From: an uncultured Collinsella sp.
Lineage (GTDB): Bacteria > Actinomycetota > Coriobacteriia > Coriobacteriales > Coriobacteriaceae
Assembly: GCA_905207425.1 (NCBI GenBank)
Contig: CAJLLB010000103.1
Span: forward strand, 1 to 6,997
Length of the DNA stretch: 6,997 nucleotides
Direction of reading: 5' to 3'
Positions 1 to 4,698 of the stretch are shown here, in pieces (within the stretch, counting starts at the first letter, position 1; each line of letters opens with the position of its first letter). The notes under the pieces were generated by a model. That model did not search any database and was not told the origin of the DNA. It saw only the letters and a list, made by a program, of their open reading frames with translations. The translations under genes and the position numbers were made by a program.

Positions 1-75
1 CCGGAAGCTAAGCCCCATCGCGCCGAGAGTACTGCGGGGTCAGCCCGTGGGAGGCCAGGGCGCCGCTGACCGGTG
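1..75 (+). rRNA. rrf: 5S ribosomal RNA, 3' part (5' end outside window)
   Basis: The sequence contains the typical 3' half of a bacterial 5S rRNA: GGAAGCTAAGCCC near the start, the loop E and helix IV region (GCGCCGAGAGTACTGCGGGG), then the GTGGGAG segment and a closing GGGCGCCGCTGACCGG strand that would pair with the missing 5' end. It aligns by eye with the second half of the E. coli molecule. The exact 3' end is uncertain by a few bases because the pairing 5' strand is not in the window. A strong terminator follows about 30 bases downstream, which fits the end of an rRNA operon arriving from the left. Confidence 0.88.
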
Positions 76-105
76 GACGGCACCGAGCCGTACGCTTGAA
101 CTGAG

Positions 106-136
106 AAGGGGGAGGCCTCGCGGCCTCCCCCTTTTT
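106..136 (+). terminator. Rho-independent terminator of the rRNA operon
   Basis: A perfect inverted repeat pairs GGGGGAGGCC (108-117) with GGCCTCCCCC (122-131) around a four-base TCGC loop and is followed by TTTTT (132-136). Two upstream A residues (106-107) can extend the stem by pairing with the first T residues. The long GC-only stem and U tract are what is expected for ending heavy rRNA transcription, and they separate the rRNA unit from the operon that follows. Confidence 0.93.
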
Positions 137-150
137 GCGTTTACGGGCTT

Positions 151-180
151 TTGTCTCACATAGTAGCTGTGTTTTATAAC
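151..180 (+). promoter_or_regulatory. Candidate upstream promoter (P1) of the acpS operon
   Basis: TTGTCT (151-156) and TATAAC (175-180) resemble sigma-70-type -35 and -10 hexamers with an 18-base spacer. A start near 187 would give a leader of about 60 bases before acpS. It lies downstream of the rRNA terminator and upstream of the first gene of the operon. Assignment rests on hexamer match only; promoter P2 is closer to the gene and has an equally good -10. Confidence 0.4.
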
Positions 181-186
181 CCTCGT

Positions 187-216
187 TTGTCGCATCTTCT
201 GTGAACGGGCTACAAT
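187..216 (+). promoter_or_regulatory. Candidate proximal promoter (P2) of the acpS operon
   Basis: TTGTCG (187-192) and TACAAT (211-216) are spaced by 18 bases, and the -10 differs from TATAAT at one position. Initiation near 223 would leave a short leader of about 22 bases that still contains the ribosome binding site at 236-240. I prefer this as the main promoter because of its distance to the gene, but no experiment or conservation supports it here. Confidence 0.5.
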
Positions 217-235
217 AACTTAGTCTGTGCGATAT

Positions 236-240
236 GGAGG
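236..240 (+). promoter_or_regulatory. Ribosome binding site that decides the acpS start
   Basis: GGAGG (236-240) sits five bases before the ATG at 246. An in-frame ATG at 234 would overlap this site and have no Shine-Dalgarno sequence of its own, so the start at 246 is preferred and the four extra residues from the earlier ATG are rejected. Confidence 0.85.
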
Positions 241-245
241 TGAAC

Positions 246-785
246 ATGGCTGAAGCTGGTATCGGCGTTGATATCGTCGAGATTTCCCGGATGAAATCAA
301 TTCTTGAAAAGACGCCGTCGTTTGCTCGGCGTGTGTTTACCGAAGAAGAGCGTGCGTATTGCGATGTATCATCGCGTCCCGCTGCTCACTATGCGAGCCG
401 CTTTGCTTCGCGCGAGGCGGTGCTTAAAGCTCTCGGCACGGGTTTTAGTCAAGGCGTGGGTCGCAAGGATGTTTCGGTAACGCGTGATAAACTCGGCAAA
501 CCGAAGGCGCTGCTTTCGGGCCGTGCACTCGAGATCGCTCATGAGCTGGGTGTTGTTGAGGTCGCTCTTTCCATTACGCTTACAGGAGACTTAGCCGTTG
601 CGAATGCCATCGCGATTACCGAAGATGCTCGGCCTAAGCCAAAAGATGAAAAGGTGAGCACCAAGAAACGCGTAGCGCAGACATTTAAAGAGGCTCGCTC
701 TGTTTTAGATGAGCTTGAGCAGCTGCAGAATTCAGCATTGACGGAGCACCTGGGCGATGCTTCGCAAGATACGCTAGGAGCATAG
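246..785 (+). CDS. acpS: Holo-[acyl-carrier-protein] synthase with C-terminal extension
   Basis: AcpS transfers 4'-phosphopantetheine from coenzyme A to a serine of acyl carrier protein, making the active carrier for fatty acid synthesis in the cytoplasm. The 179-residue product opens with GIGVDIVEI (residues 5-13), holding metal ligand D9, and has RFASREAVLKALGTGF (52-67), where E57 matches the second metal-binding residue and KALGTG is the family signature. R56 replaces the usual lysine before EA, a conservative change. SITLTGDLAVANAIAI (109-124) matches the last strand; a leucine after the threonine also occurs in E. coli AcpS. The family usually ends near 120-130 residues. Here about 54 more follow, charged and probably helical (KEARSVLDELEQLQ), with no domain I recognise. 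The stop at 783-785 touches the next ATG, so translation of nnr is probably coupled. The catalytic core is clear; the tail is unexplained. Confidence 0.93.
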   Translation: MAEAGIGVDIVEISRMKSILEKTPSFARRVFTEEERAYCDVSSRPAAHYASRFASREAVLKALGTGFSQGVGRKDVSVTRDKLGKPKALLSGRALEIAHELGVVEVALSITLTGDLAVANAIAITEDARPKPKDEKVSTKKRVAQTFKEARSVLDELEQLQNSALTEHLGDASQDTLGA

Positions 786-2402
786 ATGAAACCGGTTTTG
801 AGTACCGAAGAAGTCGTTCGTCTCGAGGATATCATCGAACGCGAAGGGACTTCGAAGGCCGAGCTTATGGAGCTAGCGGGTGAGTTTGCCGCCAACGAGG
901 TCTTGAAGCTCAATCCCGATCGGGTTCTCGTTCTGGTCGGTTTTGGTAATAATGGCGGCGACGGTTGGGTTGCCGCCGATATCCTGAGCCATAAGGGTGT
1001 GGACGTCGATATCGTTTCTCCGGTTGAGCCGGATGAGATTCCTGCTGCTCTGGCACGTCATGTTGCTCGTCGTACTGCCGGCCGCGATGTGCACGTTTGC
1101 GTCGGCCCCTCGCGTGACGAACTCGAGGTTTTGATCGATAAGGCCGATGTTGTTGTCGATGCCATTTTTGGTACCGGTTTCCATGGGAATCTGCGTGCGC
1201 CGTTCTCCATCTGGATTCCTACGGTCAATGAATGCGCCGATTGTGTCGTATCCATTGATGTCCCCTCGGGCCTGAATGCCGAGACGGGCGTTGTTGATGA
1301 CGACTGCATTCGTGCCGAACATACGGTGACGATGATTGCGCCCAAGATTGGTCTGTATAGCGCTGATGGCCCTGAGTATGCTGGCGATTTGATCTGCGGC
1401 AATCTTTACGACCGTCTTGACGAGGTCATCGATGATGTCGACCACGCCGCCGAGATTGTCGAGTCCGGTGACTTAGTTGATTACTTTGCCCCACTACCTA
1501 CGAATATCGATAAGTATTCCCGTGGCTCTGTGCTTATTGTCGCCGGATCTGCACAATATCCTGGTGCTGCCATTATGGCGGCCAAGTCTGCAGCTCGCGC
1601 GGGTGCTGGTTACGTGGCAGTCGCGGCTCCTGACGCCTGCGCTAATCTTATTCGCATTGCACTTCCTTCGATTCCCGTCTTTGCTATTCCGTCTGATTCC
1701 CGCGGCTCCTTTGGCGCCGCTGCGCGCATGACGGTGTGCGAGATTGCAAAGAAGTACAGCTGCGTACTGTGCGGTCCCGGTATGACGACGTCTGCCGGCG
1801 CTATGCAGGTGGTTTCGGGCTTGCTCGAGCTTGATGTACCGCTTATTTTGGATGCCGATGCACTCAACTGCCTTGCTAAGATTGCCATTGACGGTATTGA
1901 TAGTAACCCCGAGATGTATCGTCGCGAGCAGCCGTTGGTTATGACACCGCACTATCGTGAGCTTTCGCGTCTGGTTGCCGGTGACGAGGTGAACGACCTT
2001 GGTACCGCGATTGCAGCCGCGCAGAAGGTTGTCTGGGCTGCAGGCTCCGACAATCTGGTGGTCATTGCCAAAGGGCCGACGACGGCTATCTGTGGCGTTG
2101 AGCGTGTACTGCTGCCGGTCTCGGGTCCGGCTTCTCTGGCAACTGCCGGTTCAGGTGATGTTCTCGCGGGTATTTTGGCCGGCACGCTTGCCACCATGCG
2201 CGACGAGATGGATCGTTGGGAGTTGCTGTATTCGTACGCCGTCGCACTTCACAGCTACGCCGGTTTTGCCGCGGCGACGGAGTATGGTGAGAAGAGCGTC
2301 ATCGCGACCGATCTTATCGACTTGATCGGTCCCGCCATGGAACTGGCGGCAAAGGATGCGCTCGAAGATCTGGGAATCATGGACGAAGGGTCGGATGACT
2401 AA
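786..2402 (+). CDS. nnr: Bifunctional NAD(P)H-hydrate epimerase / ADP-dependent NAD(P)H-hydrate dehydratase
   Basis: This 538-residue enzyme repairs NADHX and NADPHX, damaged hydrated cofactors: the N-terminal part interconverts the R and S epimers and the C-terminal part dehydrates the S form using ADP. The YjeF_N-type epimerase domain spans about 1-225, with GFGNNGGDGW (52-61), VVDAIFGTGFHGNLRAPF and VVSIDVPSGLNAETG (D158). The carbohydrate-kinase-like dehydratase domain spans about 235-530, with VLIVAGSAQYPGAA (glycines at 254 and 260), LILDADALNCL, VVIAKGP and ATAGSGDVLAGI, in which D458 is the expected catalytic aspartate. One motif departs from the family: the usual TPHPGE reads TPHYRE at 387-392, keeping H389 and E392. 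Length fits the two-domain fusion found in many bacteria. AGGAG (776-780) lies five bases before the ATG, which directly abuts the acpS stop. Confidence 0.95.
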   Translation: MKPVLSTEEVVRLEDIIEREGTSKAELMELAGEFAANEVLKLNPDRVLVLVGFGNNGGDGWVAADILSHKGVDVDIVSPVEPDEIPAALARHVARRTAGRDVHVCVGPSRDELEVLIDKADVVVDAIFGTGFHGNLRAPFSIWIPTVNECADCVVSIDVPSGLNAETGVVDDDCIRAEHTVTMIAPKIGLYSADGPEYAGDLICGNLYDRLDEVIDDVDHAAEIVESGDLVDYFAPLPTNIDKYSRGSVLIVAGSAQYPGAAIMAAKSAARAGAGYVAVAAPDACANLIRIALPSIPVFAIPSDSRGSFGAAARMTVCEIAKKYSCVLCGPGMTTSAGAMQVVSGLLELDVPLILDADALNCLAKIAIDGIDSNPEMYRREQPLVMTPHYRELSRLVAGDEVNDLGTAIAAAQKVVWAAGSDNLVVIAKGPTTAICGVERVLLPVSGPASLATAGSGDVLAGILAGTLATMRDEMDRWELLYSYAVALHSYAGFAAATEYGEKSVIATDLIDLIGPAMELAAKDALEDLGIMDEGSDD

Positions 2403-2404
2403 TC

Positions 2405-3550
2405 ATGAATAAAGCCGATTTGACGCGCTGGTCCTGGGTCGAGATCGACCGCGGGGCGCTCCGTCGCAACACGAGGGCCTATAAGAACTTGTTGAATCCA
2501 CGTCAGCGCCTGTGCTGCGTGGTCAAGGCCGATGCTTATGGTCATGGAGCTGTTGAGTGCGCCAAGATCATGTATTCGGCCGGTGCCGACATGTTTGCCG
2601 TGGCGACGGTTAACGAGGGCGTTGAGCTCCGACAGGGCGGGATTACGAAACCCATCCTCATCCTAAGCGAGCCGCCTATCGAGGCCATTCCGACGTTGCT
2701 CGAGTTTGATATCATGCCCTCGGTCTATACGTCTGACTTTGCTCTTGCGTATGGCGAATGTGCCGTCGCGGCGGGCAAGGTGGGCAAGTATCATCTCGCC
2801 ATCGAGACGGGTATGAATCGTATCGGCGTACACTACACACAGGTGCTCGACTTTGTCCGCGGTATTAATTTCCATCGCGGTATTCAGTGCGACGGCGTAT
2901 TTACGCACTTCGCCACGGCCGATGAACCTTCGGGCTGGGACTACAAGCTGCAGTGTCAGCGCTTTACCGAGGCCGTTCAAGCCATTAAGGATGCGGGTTT
3001 TGAGTGCGGTATCGTGCACTGCGCCAACACGCCGTCCTCGATGCTCGACCCCTCGATGCATTTTGATATGATTCGCGCCGGCGTTGGCTTGTATGGCATG
3101 CAGCCGTGCGAGCTGAGTGGCCGCGTGATGCAGCTTGATCCCGTTATGAGCGTCCATGCGCGCGTGACGCGCGTGGCACACCCTGCGATGGGTGAGGGCG
3201 TGGGCTACGGTTTTACCTACCGCGTACCGCGCACGCGCGTTCAGATCTGCACGCTGCCGATCGGTTATGCCGACGGCCTATCGCGTACGCTTTCCAATCG
3301 TATGGATGTGCTGTATCGCGGCGAGCGCGTGCATCAGGTTGGCAATATCTGCATGGACCAGTTTATGGTCGCCATTCAGTCCAACCCGGCACACGAGATT
3401 CCCGAGGCCGAGTATGGTGACGAGATGATCATTGTCGGCCGCGATGGCGATGCCGAGATCACTATGGACGAGATGGCCCGACTGCGCGGAACGATTAACT
3501 ACGAGGTCGCCTGCGGCTTTGGCATGCGTCTCGACAAGGTCTACGTGTAG
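2405..3550 (+). CDS. alr: Alanine racemase (PLP-dependent)
   Basis: Alr interconverts L- and D-alanine and supplies D-alanine for peptidoglycan. The 381-residue length is typical. The N-terminal TIM barrel carries VVKADAYGHG with PLP lysine K41, then ETGMNRIGV (134-142), THFATADE, CANTPSSM and IRAGVGLYGMQP. The C-terminal beta domain has VGYGFTY with the second catalytic base Y268, LPIGYADGLSR, and GNICMDQFMV with M317-D318 for substrate binding. R139 matches the arginine that contacts PLP. The residue seven before it, normally the carbamylated lysine (K129 in Geobacillus), is alanine A132. The gene starts two bases after the nnr stop. Its Shine-Dalgarno match is weak (GAAGGG at 2385-2390, 14 bases away), so translation probably depends on coupling to nnr. 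Assignment is very secure; the effect of the missing lysine is unknown. Confidence 0.96.
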   Translation: MNKADLTRWSWVEIDRGALRRNTRAYKNLLNPRQRLCCVVKADAYGHGAVECAKIMYSAGADMFAVATVNEGVELRQGGITKPILILSEPPIEAIPTLLEFDIMPSVYTSDFALAYGECAVAAGKVGKYHLAIETGMNRIGVHYTQVLDFVRGINFHRGIQCDGVFTHFATADEPSGWDYKLQCQRFTEAVQAIKDAGFECGIVHCANTPSSMLDPSMHFDMIRAGVGLYGMQPCELSGRVMQLDPVMSVHARVTRVAHPAMGEGVGYGFTYRVPRTRVQICTLPIGYADGLSRTLSNRMDVLYRGERVHQVGNICMDQFMVAIQSNPAHEIPEAEYGDEMIIVGRDGDAEITMDEMARLRGTINYEVACGFGMRLDKVYV

Positions 3551-3558
3551 GAGCCGCT

Positions 3559-4179
3559 ATGGGCGTCATGCACATCCCCGGCCATACCCATCAGGCACCA
3601 CGTGAGGTCGCACTCGAGGAGATCGAGGCCGTTCTGGGCGATTGTCACCTCTGCCAGCTCTACCAGTCGCGTCACAATATCGTGTTTGGCGTGGGAAACC
3701 CCCGCGCTCGCGTGATGTTTATTGGTGAGGCGCCGGGCCGCAATGAGGATTTGCAGGGCGAGCCCTTTGTGGGGGCGGCAGGCGAGGACCTCAACGGCAT
3801 TTTGTCGCTGGCGGGCCTCAAACGCGAAGACGTCTACATTGCCAACGTGCTTAAGTGCCGCCCGCCGGGAAACCGCAATCCGCGTCCCGAGGAAGTGCTG
3901 GCTTGCTCGCCGTTTTTGCGTGAGCAGATTCGAAGCATCTGGCCCGATATTATCGTGACGCTCGGCAACCCCGCGACGCACTTTGTGCTTAAGACCGAGA
4001 TTGGCATTACTAAGCTGCGCGGCAGGTTCCACCAGATGGGGCATTTTGTAGTAATGCCCACGTTCCATCCGGCAGCAGCGCTGCGCAATCCGGCGTGGCA
4101 GGAGCTGCTGGAGGAAGACTTTAAGATGCTGGGCGACTATCTGGAGCGACATCCCGCACCAGAGGACGCCTCGGAATAA
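3559..4179 (+). CDS. Family 4 uracil-DNA glycosylase (4Fe-4S)
   Basis: This 206-residue protein removes uracil from DNA, starting base excision repair of deaminated cytosine. Motif 1 is GEAPGRNEDLQGEPFVG (from residue 56), motif 2 is the HPAAALRNP segment beginning at H170, and YIANVLKCRPPGNRNP and the TLGNPATHFVL / TKLRG strand are also family 4 features. Four cysteines, C29, C32, C100 and C116, have the C-x2-C and C-x15-C spacing of the iron-sulfur ligands in the Thermus enzyme, so a 4Fe-4S cluster is expected. GGAG at 3550-3553, overlapping the alr stop, is five bases before ATG 3559; a second ATG at 3568 is a less likely start. Two tandem stop codons (TAATAA, 4177-4182) close the gene. 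Its place between alr and tsaE is not functionally obvious. Automatic pipelines may label this family as phage SPO1 DNA polymerase-related. Confidence 0.95.
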   Translation: MGVMHIPGHTHQAPREVALEEIEAVLGDCHLCQLYQSRHNIVFGVGNPRARVMFIGEAPGRNEDLQGEPFVGAAGEDLNGILSLAGLKREDVYIANVLKCRPPGNRNPRPEEVLACSPFLREQIRSIWPDIIVTLGNPATHFVLKTEIGITKLRGRFHQMGHFVVMPTFHPAAALRNPAWQELLEEDFKMLGDYLERHPAPEDASE

Positions 4180-4191
4180 TAAGGAGCATAT

Positions 4192-4698
4192 ATGTCCCTG
4201 GAGCGCCTGGGGGTAGGTACTTACAAAACGACTTGCGCTGCCGATACGGAGTACTTTGGCGAGCTAATTGCACCGTGCCTTGAGGACGGCGATGTGCTCA
4301 TCCTGACCGGTGGCCTGGGAGTGGGCAAAACTCACTTTACCAAGGGCGTCTCGCGCGGGCTGGGCGATGGGCATATGGTTACGAGCCCTACGTTTGCGCT
4401 CATGGCCGTTCACGATCAAGGTCGTATTCCGCTGTTTCACTTTGATCTATACCGCCTGGAGCATGCCTACGAGCTCGAGGATACGGGCATTTTCGATGTG
4501 CTGGGCTATGAGGGTGCTTGCCTGCTGGAATGGGGCGAACAATTCCAGGACGAGCTGACGGATGAGTATCTTTCGGTGACGCTCAAGCGTGATGAGGGCG
4601 ACAGCGATGTGCGAACGATAACGCTTGAGGCGCACGGTGACCGCGCAATGGAGCTTTCCCATTTGATTGATAAGGCTGTACAAGATGAGCTTGCATAA
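4192..4698 (+). CDS. tsaE: tRNA threonylcarbamoyladenosine biosynthesis ATPase TsaE
   Basis: TsaE is the small P-loop ATPase that binds the TsaB-TsaD complex and is needed for multiple rounds of t6A formation at A37 of ANN-decoding tRNAs. The 168-residue product has the Walker A motif GGLGVGKT (residues 40-47, K46-T47), then VTSPTFALM, the family HFDLYRLE segment, ELEDTGIFDVLGYEG, and CLLEWGEQF, which includes the conserved tryptophan-glutamate pair. AAGGAG (4181-4186) lies five bases before the ATG and overlaps the tandem stop of the glycosylase gene. The last 14 bases overlap the start of the TsaB-RimI-TsaD gene, so the ATPase and its partners are translationally linked. Length and motifs are normal, with only a modest extra C-terminal tail. 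Confidence 0.96.
   Translation: MSLERLGVGTYKTTCAADTEYFGELIAPCLEDGDVLILTGGLGVGKTHFTKGVSRGLGDGHMVTSPTFALMAVHDQGRIPLFHFDLYRLEHAYELEDTGIFDVLGYEGACLLEWGEQFQDELTDEYLSVTLKRDEGDSDVRTITLEAHGDRAMELSHLIDKAVQDELA

Noticed and set aside
157..171. CACA / TGTG inverted repeat in the spacer of promoter P1 as a possible operator
   Set aside because: Only four base pairs per arm, within chance expectation for this length, and no second copy was seen.
234..245. Earlier in-frame ATG for acpS at 234
   Set aside because: It overlaps the GGAGG at 236-240 and has no upstream ribosome binding site; the ATG at 246 has ideal spacing and matches the family N-terminus.
8..247. Minus-strand open frame across the 5S rRNA, terminator and promoter region
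   Set aside because: It covers a structural RNA and a terminator hairpin and has low-complexity, non-protein-like composition.
2395..2412. Five-codon open frame (ATG at 2395) at the nnr-alr junction as a possible leader peptide
   Set aside because: Too short, without its own ribosome binding site or attenuator hairpin; a chance product of the TAATCATG junction.
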